64,000 nucleotides of DNA, from NCBI GenBank assembly GCA_963560245.1, contig CAUWNS010000007.1:1-64000 (forward strand), written 5' to 3'. Below the pieces are notes generated by a model. It was not told where the DNA came from. It was given only the letters and a program-made list of their open reading frames with translations, and did not search any database. Shown one piece after another: positions 1 to 8,080 of this stretch (positions are counted from its first letter, which is position 1; each line of letters starts with the position of its first letter). Source of the DNA: Pseudoruminococcus_B sp937901805. GTDB taxonomy: Bacteria > Bacillota > Clostridia > Oscillospirales > Ruminococcaceae. The position numbers were made by a program, and so were the translations under genes.

Positions 1-18
1 GACCTATAAAGTAACACC

Positions 19-53
19 AAAAAGACATCATTATACCTAAATGGTGTCTTTTT
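19..53. terminator. Terminator-like hairpin at the left edge
   Basis: A 12-base arm beginning with five A residues pairs imperfectly with a second arm ending in five T residues, with an 11-base loop. The A/T flanks would let it act on either strand. It lies just beyond the 3' end of the minus-strand gene ending at 114, so it most likely closes that AT-rich gene group. Confidence 0.45.
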
Positions 54-113
54 AAAAAGCAGTCAATCCTAAGACCAACTGCTTTGAGTGTACAGATATA
101 AATTTTTGAAAAC

Positions 114-509
114 TTATAAACTCTTTAAAATTGTTGCTAAATTTTCTTTATGCCATGAAGCACCAACCATTGTTTTGTTCACTTTAAAAGCTAATGTTCC
201 TTGTGATGTACTAATTTCTAATTCATAAGACATTAACTTTTTGTTGAATTTAACACTTGTTACTTCTTCCTTTGGTACGAAAAGAAATGCTTCATCTTCT
301 AATTTGCCCGTTACATTATTTAAACCGATAACAGCAATACCGCTATTGCTAAAATTCATTGCGTAATATTGCATTGAAAGAGCAGTTGCAACTGAACCGA
401 GAGCATATGTAAACTTACTAGGAAAGATAACACCAATAATAGATGTATTCTCCTTAAAGGTACTACCTTTCTCGTTGAGGTATTGTTTAATATCTTGTTC
501 TTTTAGCAT
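114..509 (-). CDS. PH-domain-like hypothetical protein
   Basis: A 131-residue soluble protein with no signal peptide or membrane segment. From about residue 22 the pattern of short beta strands, the central 'FLFVPKEEV' and the closing amphipathic helix resembles small bacterial pleckstrin-homology-like domain proteins. That is a fold-level impression only and no function can be named. The start is well supported, with AGGAGG nine bases before ATG. It is the last gene of an AT-rich minus-strand group (114-2092) whose composition contrasts with everything from about 2300 onward, so it was probably acquired with that group. Confidence 0.6.
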   Translation of the reverse strand: MLKEQDIKQYLNEKGSTFKENTSIIGVIFPSKFTYALGSVATALSMQYYAMNFSNSGIAVIGLNNVTGKLEDEAFLFVPKEEVTSVKFNKKLMSYELEISTSQGTLAFKVNKTMVGASWHKENLATILKSL

Positions 510-609
510 TTTAATTGTCCTCCTATAAAATTATTTTTCGCATAGCTTACTGTTTTCATTTTATCATTTCAATATAGTGATTACAATGTATTTCGTGAAA
601 TTACAGCAT

Positions 610-1353
610 TCAATCAGAATTTGTTTCATTGTTCTGATTTTGTTTTTTCCATTCCTTATAATCTTTTTGCGTTTTTTGTTGTTTTTTAACATCTGCCATT
701 TTTTCTAAAATTATTTCTACATTTGGCTGACTGTGTTGTTCTGGTAGAGAATAGAAAATAAGGTTATCATCGCTTGTATATACTGAAATATTAAAAACCA
801 AATCACTTTCTACAATTTCTTGCATGATATAGGAAATTTCTTCTGCATATTCTTTATCAGTTTTTCCCTCATTAAGATATATACTTGTTTCTATTTCATA
901 TTCCCTTTTTTTCAGATATTCTTCTATACTTTCCTTGCCATTCCATTCTGTCGTGGTTGTATGCCCTTGTACTTCAAGTTGATAATTTCTTATGAAAGGC
1001 TTATCTTGAAATAAAGGAGTTGCAAGTTCTTTTATCTCATCGAAATAGTAATAAACATGGTAACTATCCTCAAAAAGTCCAGTATTTCGTGTATATACAG
1101 TAGCAGTTTGAGAAGAATTTTCTTTACTGGAAACTTCTGCCATAATCCAGTTTAATCCTATTTTTTCTTCTTTATACTTCTTCACTTCTGTAATGATAAA
1201 TTCTTCATTGTATTTGTCCTTTAATTTGGATAAGATATATTTTTGTGCTTCTTCACTAGAGTTAAAATCATGCGAATAACTGCTACAACCATTGAATAGT
1301 CCTAGACAAAGCACGCTTGCTATAACGCCTAATAAAAATTTTTTATATCGCAT
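610..1353 (-). CDS. Putative lipoprotein of unknown function
   Basis: A 247-residue protein with a classic lipoprotein signal: basic start, hydrophobic run, then a lipobox 'LFNGC' whose cysteine is near residue 23. It should therefore be a lipid-anchored protein on the outer face of the membrane. The mature part is very rich in Lys, Glu and Tyr and ends in a charged, Gln/Asn-rich tail. ATG at 1353 is preferred over the upstream in-frame GTG at 1362 because GAGGTGG lies just before it. I do not recognise the family. It sits 21 bases after the SUKH-like gene in the same direction, consistent with one operon in the AT-rich block. Confidence 0.65.
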   Translation of the reverse strand: MRYKKFLLGVIASVLCLGLFNGCSSYSHDFNSSEEAQKYILSKLKDKYNEEFIITEVKKYKEEKIGLNWIMAEVSSKENSSQTATVYTRNTGLFEDSYHVYYYFDEIKELATPLFQDKPFIRNYQLEVQGHTTTTEWNGKESIEEYLKKREYEIETSIYLNEGKTDKEYAEEISYIMQEIVESDLVFNISVYTSDDNLIFYSLPEQHSQPNVEIILEKMADVKKQQKTQKDYKEWKKQNQNNETNSD

Positions 1354-1374
1354 AATCGCCACCTCAATGTGATT

Positions 1375-1749
1375 TTATAATTTAACACAATCCGTATTCA
1401 AATAATAATTATCATCTTCCTGAATTTTTATTAAAAATTCTTCTAATGAGTCTGCAATCTTAACATCATAATAATATATCTTACTTGAAGTATCATTTGT
1501 TAATTCTATTGATATTAATACTGATTCACTACCCTCAAAAAATATTAATTTACCATTTTCATATTCATCATATATCTCAATATCAGGATAAAATTCAAAA
1601 TCACCTTTTCTTAATCTAAAATCTCTTATTGAATAAGTATCCATAATACGATTTACATTATTCTCAGACACCTTGATAAATCCATATCCAATCCCTAATA
1701 ATAAATCCTTTAGTTCTCTTGGAACAGTTAAGTTTAACTTTTTTTCCAA
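1375..1749 (-). CDS. SMI1/KNR4 (SUKH) family protein, 5' end damaged
   Basis: The sequence matches the SUKH fold: an acidic first helix followed by 'LNLTVPRELKDLLLGIGYGF' and a later 'FEFYPDIEIYDEYENGKLI' stretch. Known bacterial SUKH proteins are mostly immunity proteins that neutralise toxins of polymorphic or contact-dependent systems. The listed start is TTG at 1749. The same reading frame continues upstream to about 1809 and encodes 17 more residues (beginning YHNGSKFYPVEEEE) that belong to the first helix of the domain, but no ATG, GTG or TTG precedes them before a stop. The gene therefore looks as if it lost its own start where it joins the upstream ORF at about 1784-1810. No toxin gene is visible. 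Confidence 0.6.
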   Translation of the reverse strand: MEKKLNLTVPRELKDLLLGIGYGFIKVSENNVNRIMDTYSIRDFRLRKGDFEFYPDIEIYDEYENGKLIFFEGSESVLISIELTNDTSSKIYYYDVKIADSLEEFLIKIQEDDNYYLNTDCVKL

Positions 1750-1783
1750 TTCATCTATCTCTTCTTCTTCAACTGGATAAAAT

Positions 1784-2092
1784 TTACTTCCATTGTGGTA
1801 TTTTAAAAATTATTTGTACATCTGTAACCTGTTCTTTTTGATATTTTACCCCCATGCTTGAAAGAACATTTTGAGCATTGGTATCTAATAGGTTACTTAA
1901 TTTTTCTTTATAGTTTAATAAAATATGATCCCCACTGGCTATAGGGGTTTGAATTTTCAGGGGTACCGTCTGAGAAAGAGTTTCAGATACGCTTTCATTA
2001 TTTACAGCAATTGCCTCTATCTGCAAATAAGACAGTATAGTTACAAAAATGGTCAGATAAGAAATAACTGTATATCGAATACCTCTTTTCAT
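1784..2092 (-). CDS. Small exported hypothetical protein, possibly 3'-truncated
   Basis: A 102-residue protein with an N-terminal signal peptide or membrane anchor (MKRGIRYTVISYLTIFVTIL) followed by a polar domain. The start is ATG at 2092, four bases after AGGAGG. The longer in-frame extension to 2131 has no site of its own. I do not recognise the family. Its last codons overlap the upstream end of the SUKH-like reading frame in another frame, which suggests that the natural 3' end was replaced at a recombination junction. It is the first gene of the AT-rich operon. Confidence 0.5.
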   Translation of the reverse strand: MKRGIRYTVISYLTIFVTILSYLQIEAIAVNNESVSETLSQTVPLKIQTPIASGDHILLNYKEKLSNLLDTNAQNVLSSMGVKYQKEQVTDVQIIFKIPQWK

Positions 2093-2168
2093 TTCTCCTC
2101 CTATTCTATATGTAAGCAGCTCCTTTTCCAAAACAATCGTCCATTGGTATCATCCTCCCTTTTAGAAT

Positions 2169-2197
2169 ATTATAACATTATATTTCGATAAAATAAA
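2169..2197 (-). promoter_or_regulatory. Probable promoter of the AT-rich operon
   Basis: Read on the minus strand, a TATAAT at 2174-2169 has a weak -35 (TTTATT) 17 bases upstream. It lies 77 bases before the start of the exported protein. A second Shine-Dalgarno (GGGAGG) between the two could translate a 12-residue leader peptide ending at 2113. Confidence 0.4.
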
Positions 2198-2311
2198 TAT
2201 AATATCAATATATATTTGAATATTTTTATGTATTTCATAATGAAATGTCATGAATCAAATCATTTGAAACGACACCCCGGATTCTGCCGCCAGGAATCCC
2301 CCATTTCCCGC

Positions 2312-2584
2312 TTACCAGCGGATATGGAATCCCCGTTCTGTTTCCAGCACCGGGACTTCCTCCTTTGTCAGCCTGTCCACATGAGCATAGCGGGTTCCCA
2401 GGCGAACTATGGCCAGGAATCGGGTGATCTCTTCCTCGTCCCCCTGTACTTCCAAGGAGACGCTACCATCCCATTCATTTCTTACCCATCCCGTGATTTC
2501 ACATATGGATGCACATTCCTGGGCAAAAGAACGGAAGCCCACTCCCTGAACCCGTCCAAAAACAGACACGCGAACGCGTTTCAT
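2312..2584 (-). CDS. acyP: Acylphosphatase
   Basis: A 90-residue acylphosphatase, the normal length, hydrolysing the carboxyl-phosphate bond of acyl phosphates in the cytoplasm. The signature 'GRVQGVGFR' near residue 9 supplies the phosphate-binding arginine, and 'GWVRNEWDGSVSLEVQG' contains the catalytic asparagine. ATG at 2584 follows AGGAGG at good spacing. The in-frame extension to 2650 runs through the pnp terminator and is not used. The gene follows pnp in the same direction behind a hairpin, so it may depend on read-through from pnp. Confidence 0.93.
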   Translation of the reverse strand: MKRVRVSVFGRVQGVGFRSFAQECASICEITGWVRNEWDGSVSLEVQGDEEEITRFLAIVRLGTRYAHVDRLTKEEVPVLETERGFHIRW

Positions 2585-2602
2585 GAAATCCCCTCCTATG
2601 AA

Positions 2603-2638
2603 AAAACAGCGCCCGGAAACCCATCCGGACGCTGTTTT
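2603..2638 (-). terminator. Hairpin between pnp and acyP
   Basis: Arms AAAACAGCG and CGCTGTTTT, with an inner CCGGA/TCCGG pairing, form a stem followed by a T-run on the minus strand. It ends a few bases before the acyP ribosome binding site, so it should terminate most pnp transcripts while allowing some read-through. Confidence 0.75.
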
Positions 2639-2653
2639 GCTTATTCTCAACGG

Positions 2654-4768
2654 TTATGCATTGTGTTTTTTTGCTTCCAGTTCTGCCAGAGCGTCTTTGC
2701 GGGAGAGGTTGATTCTGCCCTGCTGGTCAATTTCCGTGACCTTGACGACAATGACGTCGCCGACAGCGACAACATCTTCTACCTTTTCCACTCTCTGCTT
2801 ATCCAGCTTGGAGATATGGACAAGCCCTTCTTTGCCCGGAGCAATCTCCACAAAAGCGCCGAAGTTCATGATTCTGGTGACTTTGCCCTTATAGATCGCA
2901 CCCACTTCCGGATCCACAGCAATGGTTTCGATCATCTGCATAGCACGGCGGGCGTCGTCCAGATTCTGGGAGGAAACAAAGACATGTCCGTCCTCCTCAA
3001 TGTCGATCTTGACATTGCACTCTGCACACAGCTTCTGGATGACCTTTCCGCCCGGCCCAATGACCTCGCGGATCTTATCCGTATCGATCACCATGGAGAG
3101 CATCTTCGGTGCGTACTCATTGAGCTCCGCCCTTGGCTCTGGGATCGCTTTGAGCATGACTTCATCCAGAATATAATGCCTTGCCTTTTCCGTCTTGGCA
3201 AGAGCCTGCTCAATGACCTCATAGGTCAAGCCGTCGTTTTTGATATCTACCTGGATTGCGGTGATACCCTTCTTGGTTCCGCCGACTTTAAAGTCCATGT
3301 CGCCGTAGAAGTCCTCCAGCCCCTGAATGTCCACCATGGTCATCCAGCGGTCGCCCTCGGTCACAAGACCGCAGGAGATACCGGCAACCGGCGCCTTGAT
3401 GGGGACGCCTGCATCCATCAGCGCCAGAGTAGATCCGCAGATAGAAGCCTGGGAGGTAGAACCGTTGGAGGAGAGAACCTCAGAGACAAGGCGGTATGCG
3501 TACGGGAACTCCTCCACGGAGGGGATCACCGGAAGCAGGGCACGCTCTGCCAGCGCTCCGTGTCCGATTTCACGCCTGCCTGGTCCGCGGCTCGGTTTGG
3601 TTTCACCGACAGAATAGGAGGGGAAATTGTACTGGTGCATATATCTCTTTTCTGTTTCCTCGTCAATCCCGTCAAGCAGCTGTGCTTCGCTGACCTGTCC
3701 CAGGGTTGCAATGGTAAGTACCTGGGTCTGTCCGCGGGTAAACATACCGGAACCATGGACACGGGGAATCAGGCCGACTTCTGCTGCGAGCGGACGCATT
3801 TCGTCCAGTCCTCTGCCATCGACACGCTTTCCATCGTCGAGCAGCCAGCGGCGGACAATATATTTCTGAAGCTTATACATGACTTCATCGAATTTTTCAA
3901 TGTCATCCGGATAAACCTCATCGAATTTCTCGTGGATTTCCTCCATGATCGGGGCAAGTCTTGCTTCGCGGACATTTTTATCGTCCGTATCCAGTGCATA
4001 GCGAACCTTGTCAATCGCAAACTCCTTGATATCGTTATAGAGCTGCTCGGGCAGTTCCTGGGATTCAAAGGTAAATTTCGGCTTGCCGATCTGCGCTTTG
4101 ATCTCGTTGATAAACGCCACGATTTTCTTGATTTCCGCGTGCGCTTTCTTAATGCCGTCCATCATGACGTCGTTTGGAACCTCGTTTGCCCCCGCTTCAA
4201 TCATGACGACTTTCTGCTCGGTTGCAGCAACTGTGACATACATATCAGAGACTTTGCGCTGCTCAAGGGTGGGGTTGAGGACAATCTCCCCGTCCACCAG
4301 GCCCACGACTACGCCGCCAATCGGGCCGTTCCACGGGATATCTGAGATGGACAGAGCCACGGAGGTGCCGATCATGCCGGCGATTTCCGGAGAACAATCC
4401 AGATCAACGGACATTACCGTCATCACGACGGAGACGTCATTTCTCATATCTTTCGGGAAAAGCGGGCGGATGGGGCGGTCAATCACACGGGAGGTAAGGA
4501 TTGCCTTTTCAGTCGGGCGGCCCTCCCGTTTGAGGAAAGAACCGGGGATTCTGCCCACTGCATAGAGTTTTTCTTCAAAATCTACAGAGAGCGGGAAAAA
4601 GTCAATCCCCTCCCTTGGCTTTGCAGACGCGGTGACATTGCACAGGACCGTGGTATCGCCATAGCGTACCAGGCAGGAACCGTTTGCAAGGCCGCACATT
4701 TTTCCGGTTTCAATCACCAGTTTGCGCCCGCAGAGTTCCGTTTCAAACACATGGAAATTTTCAAACAT
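2654..4768 (-). CDS. pnp: Polyribonucleotide nucleotidyltransferase (PNPase)
   Basis: A 704-residue PNPase of full length, the phosphorolytic 3'-to-5' exoribonuclease of the RNA degradosome. The order is two RNase PH-type domains (about residues 10-230 and 310-540) separated by an alpha-helical linker, a KH domain ('REVIGPGGKVIQKLCAECNV' near residue 563), then an S1 domain ('GKVTRIMNFGAFVEIAPGKE') to the end. The phosphate-binding 'SVGETKPSRGPGRREIGHGA' stretch is present. The start ATG has GGAGG nine bases upstream. It is usually near rpsO in Clostridia; here rpsO is about 8 kb away. Confidence 0.98.
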   Translation of the reverse strand: MFENFHVFETELCGRKLVIETGKMCGLANGSCLVRYGDTTVLCNVTASAKPREGIDFFPLSVDFEEKLYAVGRIPGSFLKREGRPTEKAILTSRVIDRPIRPLFPKDMRNDVSVVMTVMSVDLDCSPEIAGMIGTSVALSISDIPWNGPIGGVVVGLVDGEIVLNPTLEQRKVSDMYVTVAATEQKVVMIEAGANEVPNDVMMDGIKKAHAEIKKIVAFINEIKAQIGKPKFTFESQELPEQLYNDIKEFAIDKVRYALDTDDKNVREARLAPIMEEIHEKFDEVYPDDIEKFDEVMYKLQKYIVRRWLLDDGKRVDGRGLDEMRPLAAEVGLIPRVHGSGMFTRGQTQVLTIATLGQVSEAQLLDGIDEETEKRYMHQYNFPSYSVGETKPSRGPGRREIGHGALAERALLPVIPSVEEFPYAYRLVSEVLSSNGSTSQASICGSTLALMDAGVPIKAPVAGISCGLVTEGDRWMTMVDIQGLEDFYGDMDFKVGGTKKGITAIQVDIKNDGLTYEVIEQALAKTEKARHYILDEVMLKAIPEPRAELNEYAPKMLSMVIDTDKIREVIGPGGKVIQKLCAECNVKIDIEEDGHVFVSSQNLDDARRAMQMIETIAVDPEVGAIYKGKVTRIMNFGAFVEIAPGKEGLVHISKLDKQRVEKVEDVVAVGDVIVVKVTEIDQQGRINLSRKDALAELEAKKHNA

Positions 4769-4907
4769 GAACTTTCTGCCTCCATTTCATTTTTACAGGT
4801 CTTATCGTTTTTTGAGACAGGCACGGTTTAGCAATAAATCCGAACTTCACACACAGGGTCTGAAATCCCGATTCACTGCTAAATCCTACATTCTGCCTCA
4901 GTTTAGT

Positions 4908-4937
4908 ATTATAGCATAAAATCCAAGAAAAAAGCAA
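4908..4937 (-). promoter_or_regulatory. pnp promoter
   Basis: On the minus strand, TTGCTT and TATAAT are 18 bases apart, with TGC before the -10 (extended -10). This implies a 5' leader of about 130 bases before pnp. PNPase mRNA leaders are autoregulatory in other bacteria; nothing here proves that. No gene lies between 4769 and 5113. Confidence 0.6.
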
Positions 4938-5113
4938 CGCAGAAGCGTAAAAAAAGCCGCCTTCCCTGCTCTTTTTTTGATTTTTCCATCACAAATGTGC
5001 AGAAAAATCAAAACTTTTTTCGATTCTTGATTTTTTTCTTTTCTTTTCCGTCCTGCATGCTATGATAAAGACAAAAGCCCGCTTTTCATTTAATAATGGA
5101 GGAGTTGTGTGTA

Positions 5114-6211
5114 ATGAGCAAAGAATTTCTCAGCACCCGCCTTGCGGATACCATTGTAAAACGTTTTCCCAACCCGGATACCTATCCCTTTAAGTCCTGG
5201 TGCTACAGCCAGGCGTTTGCCCTGCTTGGTTTTTGCCGGCTGTATGAGGACACTGCAAACCCCGTCTACCGCGAATATGTCCTGCGTTATGCACAGCGCC
5301 ATGTCCTGGATGACGGCACCATCCCCCGCTTTCATGCGGACAGCCTTGACGACATGCTTCCCGGCGCAGTTCTTGCCTGGGCTTACCGGGAAACGGGACG
5401 GGACGCTTATCGGACGGCCTGCCATACCATCTATCATTCCCTGAAAAATTATCCCCGCAACCGGGAGGGGGGATTCTGGCACAACCGGGTGGAAACTCCG
5501 GGGGAAATGTGGGTAGATGGCGTCTTCATGGAGGGGATGTTCCTGCTTGCCTATGCCCGGGAATTCCCGGAACACGCCGCAGACTGCTATGATGAACTGG
5601 CAAATCAGCTGGACTGTATCTTTGCCCTGTGCCACAAGTGGGGAGGGCTTCTCTGCCATGCGCACAGCGAAAATCCGTCCTGCGGATGGGCAGATCCTGT
5701 GACCGGGCGTTCTTCCGATGTATGGAGCGAAGGGCTGGGCTGGTATACCATGGTATTGACCCATGCAGTGCGGGCGCTCCCGGAACTGCACCCAGCGCAC
5801 AGCCGCCTACGCGGACGTCTGCGGGAACTGATGGATACCCTGTGTACCCTGCAGGGGGCAGACGGGCTGTGGTACCAGGTCGTCGATTGCCCGGAGCGCC
5901 CGGACAACTGGACAGATACCTCCGGCAGCGCGATGTTCCTCTATTCCATGATGGAGGCATCCGTCCTGTTCCCTTCCCATCCGCAGGCGTGGGATACGGC
6001 AGTACATACCGGGCTTGCCGGGCTATCACACAGAATCCGTCCGGATCGAAAAGGGGAACTGGACATCCTTGGCGCATGCGACGGCGTCTGTGTGCAGATG
6101 GGATACCGGCAATATATCGAGTATCCCCGTGTGCCCAACGCAAAAGAAGGGGTTGCGGCTGTCCTGTGGGCGGAAGAACGGGCGGAACGGGAAGCACTGA
6201 AGGGTCAATAA
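5114..6211 (+). CDS. GH105 unsaturated rhamnogalacturonyl hydrolase
   Basis: A 365-residue protein of the YteR/YesR-type glycoside hydrolase family 105, an (alpha/alpha)6 barrel without signal peptide, hence cytoplasmic. The family hydrates and removes the unsaturated uronic acid left by pectate or rhamnogalacturonan lyases. The 'GEMWVDGVFMEGMFLLAYA' region carries the expected catalytic aspartate; 'WSEGLGWYTMVL' and 'TDTSGSAMFLYSM' are further family landmarks. ATG at 5114 follows GGAGG. It is a lone gene with an extended -10 (TATGAT at 5061) and its own terminator; no lyase or transporter is next to it, so the substrate is inferred from the family alone. Confidence 0.85.
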   Translation: MSKEFLSTRLADTIVKRFPNPDTYPFKSWCYSQAFALLGFCRLYEDTANPVYREYVLRYAQRHVLDDGTIPRFHADSLDDMLPGAVLAWAYRETGRDAYRTACHTIYHSLKNYPRNREGGFWHNRVETPGEMWVDGVFMEGMFLLAYAREFPEHAADCYDELANQLDCIFALCHKWGGLLCHAHSENPSCGWADPVTGRSSDVWSEGLGWYTMVLTHAVRALPELHPAHSRLRGRLRELMDTLCTLQGADGLWYQVVDCPERPDNWTDTSGSAMFLYSMMEASVLFPSHPQAWDTAVHTGLAGLSHRIRPDRKGELDILGACDGVCVQMGYRQYIEYPRVPNAKEGVAAVLWAEERAEREALKGQ

Positions 6212-6250
6212 ACAGAAACAGGGTTTCCCCTTTGCAAAAGATTCTGTCAA

Positions 6251-6281
6251 AAAACTCCGGGACTTTTCTGCCCGGAGTTTT
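6251..6281 (+). terminator. Terminator of the GH105 gene
   Basis: Arms AAAACTCCGGG and CCCGGAGTTTT with a nine-base loop, 39 bases after the stop codon. Confidence 0.8.
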
Positions 6282-6577
6282 CCATATGAGTATTTTCTAT
6301 TTCTTTCCCCGGATTCTGTCCGAACCCCTTTTCAGAAGAAGTCCTCTTTCCACAGACAGCATCTGCTCCTGTGGAAAATTCCCTAGAGCATGCCCTTGGC
6401 TTCTCCTGATAAAACAAAATTCCACTGCCGGAAGGACTGTCCCTGTCTCGGATCAGTGCTGAAACAGGCATTTCTACAAAAACCTGAAATAATGCCTCTT
6501 TGAGCGCCCCGGATTTCTGACAGATGTATACGGCGCCGATCCAGCTTTCCCAAAAAGCAGAATACAGCGGATTTCAC
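6282..6577. other. Intergenic stretch with nothing recognised
   Basis: About 300 bases between two convergent genes. Short open frames occur on both strands but none has a ribosome binding site or a recognisable product. Confidence 0.6.
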
Positions 6578-7822
6578 TTACCAGGCAATACGTCCGCTAA
6601 ACACCACCCTGCGGCTGCCTTTGTGTATTTTCCCGATTTCATAGCAGTCATAAAACCGGGAAATTTCCTGGATAACCCGGCCGGCGGATTCTTCTCCGGT
6701 CACCACGGCAAGGCCAACTCCACAGTTAAAGGTGGCGAGCATTTCTGCATCATCCAGTTTCCCCACCTGTTTGAGATAGCGGAACACAGGCAATGTCCGC
6801 AGTTTTGGAAGATGAATCTCCGCATCCAGACCGTCCGGAAGAATCCGGCAGAGGTTGCCTGCAATCCCTCCCCCGGTGATATGCGCCATTCCATGTACCC
6901 ATCCAGTGCCAAACAGGGACTTTACCGCCCGGTAATAGGGCGTATGCGGACGCATAATCTGTTCAATCAGGGTTTCCCCTTCGATTTTATCCAGTTTTAT
7001 CTGCGGCATCCTGTCCATCAGCATCCGGACAAGGGTATACCCATTGGTATGCAGTCCGTTGGACGCCACGGCAAGCACAGTATCCCCTTCGCGGATCGCA
7101 GATCCATCCAAAATCTCTTCCCGTGATACAACCCCGGCAATACTGGACGTTAAAATATAGGTGCCCGCTTCCACCACCTGCGGCTGGATAGAGGTTTCCC
7201 CTCCCACAAGGGAGCATTCATTTTCCCGGCAGGCCTCTGCAATCCCTTTGACGAAGGATTTGACCGTCTCTTTTTCTGCACCGGAGCAGACAATGGTATC
7301 CAGTACGGCAAGCGGTTTTGCCCCCATAACCGCAATATCGTTGACCAGATGGTTTATCATATCATGACAGATGGATTCACAGTACCCGTATTCCATGGCA
7401 AGTTTTTGTTTGGAACCAGGTTCCTCCGATTTCAAAACCAAAACCGGATGCCGGATATTTGGAAACTCCATATCATATAATGAGGCGAACGGTCCCAAAC
7501 CATTGAGCACACGCGGATCATCTGTTTTCAGGTATCCGGCCATTTCCCTTTTCATGGCGTCGGTATAAGAGATGTCCACCCCCGCTTTACTGTAGGAAAA
7601 GCGTTCCTCCGCCTGTTCTCTTCCCGTCAAAAGCTCATCCACCGTAATCCCCATAATCCCTGCCAATTCCACCAGAATTTCGGCGCTGGGCAGGGCGCCG
7701 TTTTCCCATTTGGACACTGCCTGAAACGACACGTGGAGCTTTTGGGCAAGTTCTGCCTGGGTCATTCCCAGTTCTTTGCGTTTTGCCGCCAAAAATTTCG
7801 CAATCTTCTGATAATCCAACAC
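6578..7822 (-). CDS. XRE-type HTH domain fused to a PurM-like AIR synthase domain
   Basis: A 414-residue two-domain protein. Residues 1-70 are a Cro/C1-type helix-turn-helix ('TQAELAQKLHVSFQAVSKWE' near residue 21, then 'LVELAGIMGITVDELL'). From about residue 80 to the end it follows the AIR synthase (PurM) fold: 'YSKAGVDI', 'VNDIAVMGAKPLAVLD', 'GGETS', 'ASNGLHTNGYTLVR' and 'AHITGGGIAGNLCRILP'. The canonical ATP loop DGVGTK reads EEPGSKQ here, and the AEMPG after GGET is replaced by SIQPQ. The protein may therefore bind purine ligands or nucleotide rather than catalyse efficiently. GTG at 7822, eight bases after AGGAGG, is preferred to GTG at 7828. No other purine gene is near. A ligand-sensing regulator is an inference. 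Confidence 0.8.
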   Translation of the reverse strand: MLDYQKIAKFLAAKRKELGMTQAELAQKLHVSFQAVSKWENGALPSAEILVELAGIMGITVDELLTGREQAEERFSYSKAGVDISYTDAMKREMAGYLKTDDPRVLNGLGPFASLYDMEFPNIRHPVLVLKSEEPGSKQKLAMEYGYCESICHDMINHLVNDIAVMGAKPLAVLDTIVCSGAEKETVKSFVKGIAEACRENECSLVGGETSIQPQVVEAGTYILTSSIAGVVSREEILDGSAIREGDTVLAVASNGLHTNGYTLVRMLMDRMPQIKLDKIEGETLIEQIMRPHTPYYRAVKSLFGTGWVHGMAHITGGGIAGNLCRILPDGLDAEIHLPKLRTLPVFRYLKQVGKLDDAEMLATFNCGVGLAVVTGEESAGRVIQEISRFYDCYEIGKIHKGSRRVVFSGRIAW

Positions 7823-7967
7823 GGACACCGCCTCCTAACCTGATTTCCACCTTTATTTTACCGTTGTCTCTTTTTATCCACAATAACGCAATCATGGAAC
7901 TTTCCTTTTTCTTTCTACCCGCAGTAGAATCTTTTCCGGCGGCCGTTCACAGTCCCCCCGGTTTTGG

Positions 7968-7996
7968 TTGTTGAAAACTGAGAAATGTGCTATAAT
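7968..7996 (+). promoter_or_regulatory. proBA promoter
   Basis: TTGTTG and TATAAT are 17 bases apart and the -10 is preceded by TGC (extended -10). It lies 85 bases before proB. I see no T-box or other leader structure. Confidence 0.6.
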
Positions 7997-8080
7997 AGCA
8001 AAAACAAAATCCTTGCAGAATCCGTTCTGTCCGGCAGTAAAGGGCAGAGAAAAACAAAACTGCAAAGACGGGGGAACACC

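Noticed and set aside
2216..4345. 709-codon open frame on the plus strand
   Set aside because: It lies antisense to pnp, has low-complexity composition and no binding site; it is a by-product of pnp codon use.
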